A DNA stretch of 7,597 nucleotides, from assembly GCA_016869335.1 (NCBI GenBank), contig VGEJ01000119.1:1-7597 (forward strand). Direction: 5' to 3'. The notes beneath the pieces are model-generated. The model ran no database searches. It was not told the DNA's origin and worked only from the letters and a program-made list of their open reading frames with translations. The stretch comes from Alphaproteobacteria bacterium (GTDB lineage Bacteria > Pseudomonadota > Alphaproteobacteria > VGEJ01). Within the stretch, counting starts at the first letter, position 1. Every line of letters begins with the position of its first letter. Shown here piece after piece: positions 1 through 6,403 of this stretch. The position numbers and the translations under genes were made by a program.

Positions 1-180
1 CATCCCGTGGTGACGATGGCGGCGTTCGCCTCGCGCAAGGACATGGCGGCACGCTGCCAGCGGGTGGTTGCCGAGGGCCTGTCGCGGGCGCTCACCGGGC
101 GGCCGCCGCGCGAGTGCGGCGGCGCGGCCGTGCCCGGCGAGGCCCCGCCCGAGGCGACGGCAGCCTCGGCGGCGCAGTGA
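1..180 (+). CDS. 3' end of an upstream gene, possibly a PlsC-type lysophospholipid acyltransferase (partial)
   Basis: Frame 1 is open from the window edge to a TGA at 178-180 and encodes the last 59 residues of a protein whose start lies outside the window. The visible tail begins HPVVTMAAFASRKDMAARCQ, continues with a short amphipathic stretch (RVVAEGLSRAL), and ends in a low-complexity Ala/Pro/Glu-rich tail. No catalytic motif remains: the HX4D box of acyltransferases would lie upstream. The product suggestion rests on two things. In many alphaproteobacteria a 1-acylglycerol-3-phosphate acyltransferase gene lies directly before miaB. The piece reading SRKDMAARCQ, followed by a short helix, also resembles the C-terminal end of such enzymes. 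That the stretch is coding is likely from the continuous frame and GC-rich third positions; the function is inference. The 45-base gap to miaB is compatible with co-transcription, although a weak promoter candidate lies in it. Confidence 0.5.
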   Translation, partial: HPVVTMAAFASRKDMAARCQRVVAEGLSRALTGRPPRECGGAAVPGEAPPEATAASAAQ

Positions 181-181
181 C

Positions 182-210
182 CTTGACTCAACATGGTGCG
201 ATGTTAGTGT
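182..210 (+). promoter_or_regulatory. weak sigma-70-like promoter candidate with a short inverted repeat upstream of miaB
   Basis: CTTGAC at 182-187 matches the -35 consensus used by many alphaproteobacteria. Counting TTGACT (183-188) as the hexamer, a 16-17 base spacer leads to TAGTGT (205-210), which matches only three of six bases of TATAAT. A perfect 5-bp inverted repeat, AACAT (190-194) and ATGTT (201-205) separated by GGTGCG, lies inside the spacer and touches the -10 region, where an operator could sit. The AT content here is locally higher than in the flanking genes. The predicted transcript start would fall close to the AGG at 217-219 that serves as miaB's ribosome-binding site, leaving almost no leader, which weakens the call. 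Confidence 0.22.
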
Positions 211-225
211 TCGCGTAGGCCCTAC

Positions 226-1668
226 GTGGAACGGCGCTGCGATCGACCCACGGCCTATGGGGTCCCGGCCAGGATCTTGTCCCGGAAGGTCTTCATCACC
301 ACGTACGGTTGCCAGATGAACGTCTACGACTCGGATCGTATGACGGACCTTCTGGCTGCGCACGGATACGCCCGCACCGCTGCTGCGGAAGACGCTGACC
401 TCATCATCCTCAACACCTGCCACATCCGCGAGAAGGCCGTGGAGAAGGTGTACTCCGAGGTCGGCCGGCTCCGCCACCTCAAGGAGGCGCGGGCCGCCGG
501 TGGTCGGCCGCTCATCCTCGCCGTCGGCGGCTGCGTTGCCCAGGCGGAGGGCGAGGAGATGCGCCGGCGGGCGCCTGCCATCGACATCGTGTTCGGCCCG
601 CAGACCTACCACCGCCTGCCGGCCCTGATCGCCGCGGCACGCGGCGGATCGGCGGCCCTCGATACCGAGTTCCCGGCCGCGGACAAGTTCGGCGCCCTGC
701 CCAAAGAGCGCATGGCGTCGGGGGTTACCGCGTTCTTGACGGTGCAGGAGGGCTGCGACCGGTTCTGTACGTTCTGCGTGGTGCCCTACACCCGTGGCGC
801 CGAGGCGTCGCGGTCGGTGGCGGCCGTTCTCGCCGAGGCGCGGCGGCTGGTGGCGCGGGGGGCGCGCGAGATCACGCTGCTCGGCCAGAACGTCAATGCC
901 TACCGCGGAACGGGCCGCGGCGGGCGCCGCGTCGGTCTTGGCGCGCTCATCCGCGAGCTGGCCGAGATGCCGGGGCTCGTGCGGCTGCGCTACACCACCT
1001 CGCATCCCGCCGACATGGGCGACGATCTGATCGCCGCGCACCGCGAAGTAGCCGAACTGATGCCGTTCCTTCACCTGCCGGTTCAGTCGGGCTCCGATCG
1101 CGTGCTGGCGGCGATGAACCGCCGCCACACGGTCGCGGACTATCGCCGGACGGTCGACGCGTTGCGTTCGGCGCGCCCCGACCTGGCGCTCTCGAGCGAT
1201 TTCATCGTCGGCTTCCCCGGCGAGACGGCCGCGGATTTCGCGGCAACACTGGCGCTGGTCGAGGCCATCGGCTTCGCCCAGGCATTCTCGTTCAAATACA
1301 GCGCGCGGCCCGGCACGCCGGCGGCGACGCGTTCCGACCAGGTGCCGGAGGGCGAGAAGGCGGCGCGGCTCCAGGCGCTCCAGTCGCTGCTCCGCGCCCA
1401 ACAGGCCGCGTTCAATCGCGCCACGTGTGGCCGGGTGGTGCCGGTGCTGTTCGAGCGCCCGGGTCGCCGCGCCGGCCAGCTCGTCGGTCGCAGTCCGTAC
1501 CTGCAGCCGGTCCATGTCGAGGCCGCGCCCGCGCTCCTCGGCACCGTGGCGCCGACGGCGATCGAGGTGGTTGGCGCGAACAGCCTCGGCGGCCGGCTCG
1601 TGGAGGCGGCGGCACCGCGGGCGCAGACAGGCCCGGTTGATCAGGATGGTCGTGGCCAATACCGCTGA
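226..1668 (+). CDS. miaB: tRNA-2-methylthio-N6-dimethylallyladenosine synthase MiaB
   Basis: This is a radical-SAM methylthiotransferase that adds a 2-methylthio group to i6A37 of tRNAs reading UNN codons, using two SAM molecules per cycle; it is cytosolic. The 480 residues are typical of the family. The N-terminal UPF0004 domain starts at [12 protein letters not shown] and supplies the second 4Fe-4S cluster through Cys29, Cys65 ([10 protein letters not shown]) and Cys103 ([10 protein letters not shown]). The radical-SAM core carries the CX3CX2C motif at Cys177, Cys181 and Cys184 (GCDRFCTFC). A TRAM-like RNA-binding domain occupies roughly residues 385-455. The GTG at 226 is the first start after the in-frame TAG at 205-207 and has AGG (217-219) six bases upstream. 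A shorter form from the TTG at 277 would still keep the whole conserved domain. The 3' end overlaps the start of phoH by about 23 bases. All cluster ligands are present, so the gene looks functional. MtaB or RimO are alternatives, but YGCQMN and the overall sequence favour MiaB. Confidence 0.96.
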   Translation: MERRCDRPTAYGVPARILSRKVFITTYGCQMNVYDSDRMTDLLAAHGYARTAAAEDADLIILNTCHIREKAVEKVYSEVGRLRHLKEARAAGGRPLILAVGGCVAQAEGEEMRRRAPAIDIVFGPQTYHRLPALIAAARGGSAALDTEFPAADKFGALPKERMASGVTAFLTVQEGCDRFCTFCVVPYTRGAEASRSVAAVLAEARRLVARGAREITLLGQNVNAYRGTGRGGRRVGLGALIRELAEMPGLVRLRYTTSHPADMGDDLIAAHREVAELMPFLHLPVQSGSDRVLAAMNRRHTVADYRRTVDALRSARPDLALSSDFIVGFPGETAADFAATLALVEAIGFAQAFSFKYSARPGTPAATRSDQVPEGEKAARLQALQSLLRAQQAAFNRATCGRVVPVLFERPGRRAGQLVGRSPYLQPVHVEAAPALLGTVAPTAIEVVGANSLGGRLVEAAAPRAQTGPVDQDGRGQYR

Positions 1669-2659
1669 ACGGGGCGCCGCCGAGCCTCTGGTCGTCCAGT
1701 TCGACGACAACCGGCTTCTGCGCGCGCTGTTCGGTGACTACGACAGCCACGTCGCGCGGATCGAAAGCCGCCTCGGCGTATCGGTGTCATCGCGCGGCAA
1801 TCGCGTGGCCATCTCCGGTAGCCCGCCCTCGCAACAGGCTGCCAAGGCCGTGTTCGAGGGGCTCTACGCCCGGCTCAGATGCGGCCACGAGGTCGCCGCC
1901 GGCGAGGTCGAAGGCGCGATCCGGATGGCCGAGCAGAGCGGCCGGGAGGACAAGGCCGGCGCCGAGGCGGTCATTCGCACGCGGCTCGGGCTGGTCGTGC
2001 CGCGCTCGCCAACCCAGACCGATTACGTCCGCCTGCTCGGCAGCCACGACGTCGTGTTCGCCATCGGGCCGGCGGGGACGGGCAAGACCTTCCTCGCCGT
2101 CGCCCAGGCGGTTTCGCTCCTGTTGCGCGGCGAGGTCGATCGCATCGTGCTCTCGCGCCCCGCGGTCGAAGCGGGCGAGCGGCTCGGGTTCCTGCCGGGC
2201 GACATGCGCGAAAAGGTCGACCCCTACCTGCGCCCGCTGTACGACGCCCTGCACCAGATGCTCGCCGCCGACCAGGTCGCCAAGCGCATCGACAACGGGC
2301 AGATCGAGATCGCACCCGTCGCCTTCATGCGCGGTCGAACGTTAGCGCAGTCGTTCGTCATCCTGGACGAAGCGCAGAACACCACCGCCGGGCAGATGAA
2401 GATGCTGCTGACGCGCATGGGCGAGGGCTCGCGCATGGCGGTGACGGGTGACCTGACGCAGATCGACCTGCCCGTCGGCACCACGTCGGGGTTGCAGGAT
2501 GCCGTCAATCTGCTCGAGGGGACCCCCGGCATCGCCGTGGTGCGCTTCACCGAGCGCGACATCGTGCGCCATCCGGTCGTGACCCGCATCATACGCGCCT
2601 ACGACGCGCGCGAGCGCGGCGCCGCCCCCGCCGGCGCACCGCCGACCGCCAAGGAGTAG
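1646..2659 (+). CDS. phoH: PhoH-like ATPase (PhoH/YbeZ family)
   Basis: This is a cytosolic P-loop ATPase of the YbeZ/PhoH-L type, a family linked to RNA metabolism and commonly encoded beside the RNase-like YbeY, as here. From the ATG at 1646 it is 337 residues, close to family length. The N-terminal KH-like part (about residues 15-80) contains FDDNRLL and [10 protein letters not shown]. The ATPase domain follows with Walker A GPAGTGKT at 141-148, the family signature [10 protein letters not shown] from Leu169 to Glu178, GFLPGD with the YLRPLYDAL helix, and Walker B VILDEAQN at 238-245; [13 protein letters not shown] follows. The start is uncertain: ATG 1646 has AGG directly against it, TTG 1637 has AGG (1629-1631) five bases upstream, and GTG 1652 has AGG (1643-1645) six bases upstream. 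The frame stays open further upstream only because of high GC inside miaB. Overlap with miaB and the short gap to ybeY suggest translational coupling in one operon. Confidence 0.95.
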   Translation: MVVANTAERGAAEPLVVQFDDNRLLRALFGDYDSHVARIESRLGVSVSSRGNRVAISGSPPSQQAAKAVFEGLYARLRCGHEVAAGEVEGAIRMAEQSGREDKAGAEAVIRTRLGLVVPRSPTQTDYVRLLGSHDVVFAIGPAGTGKTFLAVAQAVSLLLRGEVDRIVLSRPAVEAGERLGFLPGDMREKVDPYLRPLYDALHQMLAADQVAKRIDNGQIEIAPVAFMRGRTLAQSFVILDEAQNTTAGQMKMLLTRMGEGSRMAVTGDLTQIDLPVGTTSGLQDAVNLLEGTPGIAVVRFTERDIVRHPVVTRIIRAYDARERGAAPAGAPPTAKE

Positions 2660-2687
2660 CTCGACGTCACCGCGGTGGCGTGCAGAC

Positions 2688-3197
2688 ATGACCACAGGTC
2701 TCGACATTGCGGTGATCAGGCGCCACAGTCCTGCGGTGCCGGGTGAGGTCAAGGCAATCCGGCGCGCCGGCGCCGCCGCGGTGGCGGCCATCGGGCGCTG
2801 GGCACTGCTCAGTCGCGCGGAACTTGCCGTCGTTCTCGCTGGCGATTCGCTCCTGCGCCGGCTCAACCGGCGTTATCGCGGCATCGACCGGGCGACCAAC
2901 GTGCTGGCGTTTCCCGCCGCCGACGAACCGTCGGCGCTGGGCGGGGCGCCGCTACCGCTCGGCGACGTCGTCCTGTCGGCCGAGCGTATCGCCGCCGAAG
3001 CTGCCGTGCAGAACAAGACGTACCTCGCCCACCTCAGCCACCTGGTGGTGCACGGCGTCTTGCACCTGGCGGGGCACGATCATGGCGAACCGAAGGCGGC
3101 GGCGGCCATGGAGCGGATCGAGATCGCGGTGCTCGCCGGGCTCGGGATTGCCAACCCGTACGCCGGCGCCCGATTGCCAAGAGGGAGGAGACGCTGA
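2688..3197 (+). CDS. ybeY: endoribonuclease / rRNA maturation factor YbeY
   Basis: YbeY is a zinc-dependent metalloprotein needed for 16S rRNA 3'-end maturation and ribosome quality control in bacteria. The product is 169 residues, as usual for the family. The signature YRGIDRATNVLAFP (from Tyr63) includes the conserved Arg64. The metal site reads HGVLHLAGHDH, with His122, His126 and His132 as the three zinc ligands. His130 stands where many homologues have Tyr, which is a known kind of variation rather than a defect. The ATG at 2688 is the only start in frame after phoH; GGTGG (2674-2678) nine bases upstream is a modest ribosome-binding site. A perfect AAGGAG at 2651-2656 lies inside the last phoH codons, 31 bases from the start, too far for a normal Shine-Dalgarno. 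The 3' end overlaps the proposed corC start by four bases (CTGA). Position between phoH and corC is the classical arrangement. Confidence 0.95.
   Translation: MTTGLDIAVIRRHSPAVPGEVKAIRRAGAAAVAAIGRWALLSRAELAVVLAGDSLLRRLNRRYRGIDRATNVLAFPAADEPSALGGAPLPLGDVVLSAERIAAEAAVQNKTYLAHLSHLVVHGVLHLAGHDHGEPKAAAAMERIEIAVLAGLGIANPYAGARLPRGRRR
3183..3190 (+). promoter_or_regulatory. strong ribosome-binding site that decides the corC start
   Basis: The purine run GGGAGGAG at 3183-3190 lies in the last codons of ybeY. Its core GGAGG (3184-3188) ends five bases before the CTG at 3194, which is in the corC frame. No ATG, GTG or TTG in that frame occurs between this site and the GTG at 3278, so such a strong site otherwise has no partner start codon at a usable distance. 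Confidence 0.6.
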
Positions 3198-4123
3198 GCG
3201 AACTACCGAGTCCGCGTCGTGCCGAGCCGCGCGCGGCGGGACGGGAGCGGTCGCTGACCGATGCAATCCTGACCTGGGTGCGTGGCCTCGGCCGGCGCGA
3301 GGATGGCGATCTGCGCGAGAGCCTCGAGGCGCTGATCGCCGAGCACGGCGGCTCGGCGCAGGAAATCGACCCCGAAGAGCGGCTGATGCTCATCAACATC
3401 CTGCGCCTTGGGGAGATCCGGGTCGACGACGTCATGGTGCCGCGGGCCGACATTGTCACGATCGACGTCGACGCCCCGATGGCGGAGCTGCTGGCGTCCT
3501 TCCGCAAGGAGTCGCATTCACGCCTCCCGGTCTACTCGGACTCGCTCGACGACATCGTCGGCATGGTCCACATCAAGGACCTGCCGGCACTGTGGCAGGG
3601 CGACCAGACGGTTTTCGATCTCCGCCGCCTGCTGCGTGACCTCCTTTTCGTGCCGCCCTCGATGAAGGCGCTCGATCTCCTGAAGCAGATGCGTGCCAGC
3701 CGCACGCACATGGCAATCGTTGTCGACGAGTACGGCGGCACCGACGGCTTGGTGACGATAGAAGACCTCGTCGAGGAGATCGTCGGCGAGATCGCCGACG
3801 AGCACGCGCTCGCGGACACGGCAGACCTGATCGAGCTCGCAGACGGCGCCCTCGAGGCCGACGCGCGCTATGAGGTCGAGGAACTCGAGCGGCGCCTCGG
3901 CGTACCGCTGGTGCCCGAGGACAGCGAAGAGGAGATCGAGTCGCTCGGCGGGCTCATCGTCGAGCTGATCGGGCGGGTGCCGCAGCGCGGCGAGCTGGTG
4001 CGCCATCCCAGCGGCTTCTGTTTCGAAGTCCTCGAAGCCGATCCGCGCCGCGTCAAGCGCATCAAGATCCTGCCGCGGCCGAGCGGCGGGGAGCCCATCG
4101 GACAGCCACCGTCCGGCCCATGA
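3194..4123 (+). CDS. corC: CorC/TlyC (hemolysin C) family CBS-domain protein, probable CTG start
   Basis: The protein has the CorC/TlyC layout: a charged N-terminus, two CBS domains and a C-terminal CorC_HlyC (transporter-associated) domain, with no membrane segment. Numbering from GTG 3278, CBS1 runs about 49-110 ([11 protein letters not shown] ... [10 protein letters not shown]), CBS2 about 115-175 ([20 protein letters not shown]) and the C-terminal domain about 195-270 ([15 protein letters not shown]). The family is associated with Mg/Co efflux or envelope functions; the hemolysin name is historical. I place the start at CTG 3194, giving 309 residues, because a strong GGAGG lies five bases upstream and CTGA would make the same four-base overlap with ybeY that ATGA makes between corC and lnt. 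The 28 added residues ([15 protein letters not shown] and before) also look like the usual CorC N-terminus. The conventional alternative, GTG 3278 (281 residues), has no visible ribosome-binding site. Product confidence is high; start confidence is about 0.6. Confidence 0.93.
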   Translation: MSELPSPRRAEPRAAGRERSLTDAILTWVRGLGRREDGDLRESLEALIAEHGGSAQEIDPEERLMLINILRLGEIRVDDVMVPRADIVTIDVDAPMAELLASFRKESHSRLPVYSDSLDDIVGMVHIKDLPALWQGDQTVFDLRRLLRDLLFVPPSMKALDLLKQMRASRTHMAIVVDEYGGTDGLVTIEDLVEEIVGEIADEHALADTADLIELADGALEADARYEVEELERRLGVPLVPEDSEEEIESLGGLIVELIGRVPQRGELVRHPSGFCFEVLEADPRRVKRIKILPRPSGGEPIGQPPSGP

Positions 4124-5703
4124 ACCGACTCGCGCTCGCGCTCGTCGGGCTGACCGGCTGGCGCAGGGCGGGGACGGCGGCGGCGCTCGGTGCCGGGGCA
4201 GCGCTGGCGTTGCCCCCTTTCCATCACGTGCCGCTGCTCATCCCGGCGTTCACCGGGTTCGTCTGGCTGCTGGCTGCCTGCCGTACCGGGCGCAGCGCGG
4301 CGATCACCGGCTGGTGGTTCGGCTTCGGCCATTTCACGCTCGCCTTCTACTGGACCGGCAACGCGCTGCTGACCGACCCGGAGCGTTACGCCTGGGCCCT
4401 GCCGTTCGCGGTCCTCGGCCTGCCCGCGGTGCTGGCGCCCTTCCCGGCGCTGGCAGCGGTGGCCGTGCACTACGTGCGCGGCGACACCCTCGCGCGTGTG
4501 CTTGCGCTCGCCGTGGCGTGGACGGCCGCCGAGTGGCTCCGCGGCCACGTACTCACCGGCTTTCCCTGGAATCTCATCGGCTATGCCTGGACGCCGGTCA
4601 CACCGCTTTTGCAGCTCACCGCGGTGATCGGCATCTACGGGCTGAGCGCCCTGACCATCGTGGCGGCGGCAAGCCTCGCGTGCGCCACCGATGCTGGCAG
4701 CCGCCGTTTTCTGCCGGCCGGGGCTGCCCTGCTCGGACTCGCCGCGCTCACGCTCATCGGCGTGGTGCGCCTTGCCGGAGATGGTGGTGGCGAGGTGGCC
4801 GGGGTGCGGCTCCGCATCGTGCAGGCCGCCATCGCTCAGCACCACAAGTGGCTGCCGGAGACGCGGCTCGCCCAGGTGGAGCGCTATGTGACGCTTTCAA
4901 GCGATGCCGCCGACATCAGGCCGACTCACCTGATCTGGCCGGAAACGGCGACCCCGTTCTACTTGGCGCAAGAGCCGGCCCTTCTCGCGGCGCTCGGCCG
5001 CCTGGTCGCGCCGGGTGGCGCGCTGCTCACGGGCGCGCCACGCCTTGCCACCGGCGATCCGCCGCAGGTGTGGAACAGCCTGCACGCGCTCGACCCCGGA
5101 GGGCGCGTCGTCGGCACTTACGACAAGCATCACCTCGTGCCGTTGGGCGAGTATCTGCCGCTGCGGTCGGTCCTGGCCCGGCTTGGCATCTCCAAGCTGA
5201 CGGCGGGGACGATCGACTTCTCGGCCGGCGGCGGGCCGCGCACGCTGGCGGTGCCCGGCCTGCCACCGGTCAGCCCGCTGATCTGCTACGAGGCGATCTT
5301 TCCCGACGAGGTCGTCGCCAAAGGGCAGCGCCCGGCGTGGCTTCTCAACGTCACCAACGACGCCTGGTTCAGCAACAGCGCCGGCCCGTACCAGCACTTC
5401 GCCGCCGCCCGAGTGCGGGCGATCGAGCAGGGTCTGCCACTGGTCAGGGCCGCGAACACCGGCATCTCGGCGATCGTCGACCCCTATGGCCGCATCATCG
5501 GCTCGCTACCGCTCGGCCACGCCGGTGTGCTCGACGGCCCGCTCCCGCGACCGACCGCGAGCCCGACGCCCTACGCCCGCTTCGGCGACGCCGGGGCGCT
5601 GGTGCTACTCGTTCTCTTCGCGGTGGCAGCGGCGGAACGGGTGCGTGCGGCCGCTGCGGGATTCAGTACTTTGGTACTGGGTCGCAGGGATCTAAGGTAC
5701 TGA
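4120..5703 (+). CDS. lnt: apolipoprotein N-acyltransferase Lnt
   Basis: Lnt is an inner-membrane enzyme that transfers a fatty acyl chain from phospholipid to the amino group of the N-terminal diacylglyceryl-cysteine of lipoproteins, the last step of lipoprotein maturation. The 527 residues match the family. Residues 1 to about 215 contain a series of hydrophobic membrane segments, with the conserved GFPWNLIGYAW at about 147-157. The periplasmic nitrilase-like domain begins near Val229 (VRLRIVQAAI) and carries the catalytic triad Glu275 (LIWPETATPF), Lys336 (TYDKHHLVPLGEYLPLR) and Cys389 (PLICYEAIFPDE), followed by LLNVTNDAWFS. A final hydrophobic segment lies near the C-terminus (about residues 488-508). 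The ATG overlaps the corC stop as ATGA, indicating translational coupling. All catalytic residues are present. The last codons carry GTACT repeats and one arm of a hairpin described separately. Confidence 0.97.
   Translation: MNRLALALVGLTGWRRAGTAAALGAGAALALPPFHHVPLLIPAFTGFVWLLAACRTGRSAAITGWWFGFGHFTLAFYWTGNALLTDPERYAWALPFAVLGLPAVLAPFPALAAVAVHYVRGDTLARVLALAVAWTAAEWLRGHVLTGFPWNLIGYAWTPVTPLLQLTAVIGIYGLSALTIVAAASLACATDAGSRRFLPAGAALLGLAALTLIGVVRLAGDGGGEVAGVRLRIVQAAIAQHHKWLPETRLAQVERYVTLSSDAADIRPTHLIWPETATPFYLAQEPALLAALGRLVAPGGALLTGAPRLATGDPPQVWNSLHALDPGGRVVGTYDKHHLVPLGEYLPLRSVLARLGISKLTAGTIDFSAGGGPRTLAVPGLPPVSPLICYEAIFPDEVVAKGQRPAWLLNVTNDAWFSNSAGPYQHFAAARVRAIEQGLPLVRAANTGISAIVDPYGRIIGSLPLGHAGVLDGPLPRPTASPTPYARFGDAGALVLLVLFAVAAAERVRAAAAGFSTLVLGRRDLRY
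5664..5702 (+). repeat. three GTACT-containing repeats at the 3' end of lnt
   Basis: CAGTAC (5664-5669) and GTACTG (5674-5679) form a perfect 6-bp inverted repeat around TTTG. The heptamer GGTACTG occurs at 5673-5679 and again at 5696-5702, so GTACT appears three times, at 5666, 5674 and 5697. The repeats lie just upstream of the spacer leading to the XRE regulator and could be operator half-sites, but the role is unproven and the first copies are in the lnt coding sequence. Confidence 0.4.
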
Positions 5704-5729
5704 GAGCGCTTGTGTCGACCTCTCAGTTT
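5699..5729 (+). terminator. hairpin over the lnt stop codon, possible weak terminator
   Basis: ACTGAGAG (5699-5706) and CTCTCAGT (5720-5727) are perfectly complementary over 8 bp with a 13-base loop, and the lnt TGA (5701-5703) lies in the left arm. Only TTT follows (5727-5729), so it is a poor intrinsic terminator. It may instead protect the 3' end of the upstream transcript. Confidence 0.35.
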
Positions 5730-5773
5730 CGCTAGTTGAGTAGACATACGATCAGCGTCTGTTGACCGCCTAC

Positions 5774-5813
5774 GCCGACGACTGTAGTAGAGCAGTCGCG
5801 GCTAGCATTTTAT
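5774..5813 (+). terminator. GC-rich hairpin with T-rich tail between lnt and the XRE regulator
   Basis: CGACTG (5779-5784) pairs with CAGTCG (5793-5798) across the loop TAGTAGAG. The stem continues as GCCG (5774-5777) with CGGC (5799-5802) after a single bulged A at 5778, giving 10 bp. It is followed by TAGCATTTTAT (5803-5813), the shape of a Rho-independent terminator for the miaB-lnt unit. The tail is broken by G and C, and the hairpin ends only 23 bases before the regulator's start codon, so an attenuator or leader-RNA role for the regulator transcript is an alternative. A TTGACC at 5762-5767 could be a -35 element, but the matching -10 at 5785-5790 (TAGTAG) is poor. Confidence 0.5.
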
Positions 5814-5825
5814 GAGGGGGGTGTA

Positions 5826-6245
5826 GTGGCGGCAAATCCGAATCCCGTCGATATTCATGTCGGCAGCCGCGTTCGCCTTCGGCGTATACTCGCTGGCATG
5901 AGCCAGGAAAAGCTCGGCGAGGCGGTCGGCCTGACCTTCCAACAGATCCAGAAGTACGAGCGGGGCGCAAACCGTATCGGCTCGAGCCGGCTCTACCAGT
6001 TCAGCCAAGTGCTCGACGTGCCGGTGTCGTTCTTCTTCGACGACATGCCGGCCGAGGTATCTGGGCGCCCGGGCGGTGCGGGCGAAGCGGCGCAGGAGCC
6101 GTTCGAGGCCGATCAGTTGTCGCGCCGCGAGTCGCTCGAGCTCGTGCGCGCCTACTATCGCATCCCCGAGACCACGGTGCGCAAGCGCGTGTTCAGCCTG
6201 ATCAAGGCCCTCGCGGCCCAGCCGGAAGACAACGCCGACACCTGA
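5826..6245 (+). CDS. XRE-family transcriptional regulator, PhrR/PraR type
   Basis: This is a 139-residue DNA-binding protein. A Cro/C1-type helix-turn-helix occupies about residues 13-71, with HVGSRVRLRRILAGMSQEKL, then GLTFQQIQKYERGANRI as the recognition region and LDVPVSFFFDD closing the domain. The C-terminal part has a Gly/Ala/Glu-rich linker (about 75-95) and a conserved-looking helical end, SRRESLELVRAYYRI, then KRVFSLIKAL. This pattern is that of the small alphaproteobacterial regulators called PhrR (acid-inducible in Sinorhizobium) and PraR (symbiosis and biofilm regulator in rhizobia). Whether this protein shares those roles cannot be told. The GTG at 5826 is preceded by GAGG and a G run (5814-5821). 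It is separated from lnt by 122 bases with two hairpins, so it probably has its own promoter, though none is convincing. Its place directly before metK is conserved in this class to my knowledge. An autoregulatory role is plausible, not shown. Confidence 0.9.
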   Translation: MAANPNPVDIHVGSRVRLRRILAGMSQEKLGEAVGLTFQQIQKYERGANRIGSSRLYQFSQVLDVPVSFFFDDMPAEVSGRPGGAGEAAQEPFEADQLSRRESLELVRAYYRIPETTVRKRVFSLIKALAAQPEDNADT

Positions 6246-6260
6246 ACGGGCCCGCCGTGC

Positions 6261-6290
6261 GCCGGGGTCAAGTCCCTTGACGCACCCGGC
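6261..6290 (+). promoter_or_regulatory. strong two-part hairpin in the regulator-metK spacer
   Basis: GCCGGG (6261-6266) pairs with CCCGGC (6285-6290), and directly inside it GTCAAG (6267-6272) pairs with CTTGAC (6276-6281) across a 3-base loop, with GCA bulged on the 3' side. That is 12 bp in total. It starts 15 bases after the regulator's stop. Only ATTCCTTGTC follows, so it is at best a weak intrinsic terminator; a structured metK leader or an mRNA 3'-end hairpin for the regulator are other options. The right arm also contains CTTGACG, a perfect alphaproteobacterial -35 hexamer, but no good -10 lies at 16-18 bases. Confidence 0.5.
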
Positions 6291-6339
6291 ATTCCTTGTC
6301 ACTTAACTTCCGGCCACCGTGGGCGCCCAAGTTGGCAGC

Positions 6340-6368
6340 CGTCGGCGATCGGCCGCACCCGGCCGACG
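6340..6368 (+). promoter_or_regulatory. second hairpin in the metK leader
   Basis: CGTCGGC (6340-6346) and GCCGACG (6362-6368) are perfectly complementary over 7 bp around a 15-base loop that itself contains GGCCG. It lies about 25 bases before the metK ribosome-binding site. In such GC-rich DNA a 7-bp stem can arise by chance, so only the potential structure is claimed. The stretch 6246-6403 otherwise contains no gene I can support. Confidence 0.3.
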
Positions 6369-6392
6369 CCGTAGTGACCGCAAAAGAGAGTC

Positions 6393-6397
6393 GGGAG
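6393..6397 (+). promoter_or_regulatory. ribosome-binding site fixing the metK start
   Basis: GGGAG sits six bases before the GTG at 6404. It separates the real start from the in-frame TTG at 6296 and GTG at 6374, neither of which has a purine-rich site at suitable distance. Confidence 0.7.
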
Positions 6398-6403
6398 AAC
6401 CTC

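Noticed and set aside
68..319. Small plus-strand frame across the plsC-miaB gap
   Set aside because: Arg/Pro-rich translation overlapping the conserved start of miaB; no ribosome-binding site or similarity.
1427..1645. Upstream extension of the phoH frame into miaB
   Set aside because: The extra 73 residues are Arg/Ser/Pro-rich and unlike PhoH; the conserved domain begins just after 1646.
2743..3639. Plus-strand 298-codon frame across ybeY and corC
   Set aside because: Out of frame with both genes, low-complexity Arg/Ala/Pro-rich translation, no motif.
3868..4845. Long minus-strand open frame (325 codons) across the end of corC and the start of lnt
   Set aside because: It is antisense to two well-supported genes, its translation is Arg/Gly/Glu/Gln-rich low complexity, and it has no recognisable domain; typical of high-GC shadow frames.
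4314..5735. Plus-strand 473-codon frame overlapping lnt
   Set aside because: Translation is Arg/Ala/Gly-rich with no motif, whereas the lnt frame shows membrane segments and the full catalytic triad.
6291..6330. Possible SAM/SAH-type riboswitch core in the metK leader (CAC ... ACTTCC ... GTG)
   Set aside because: Only scattered resemblance; the conserved core order and the pairing of the ribosome-binding site region are not found. Kept only as an unclassified structured leader.
6296..6403. N-terminal extension of MetK from TTG 6296
   Set aside because: The 36 residues do not resemble MetK, while GTG 6404 has a well-placed GGGAG and yields the family's normal N-terminus.
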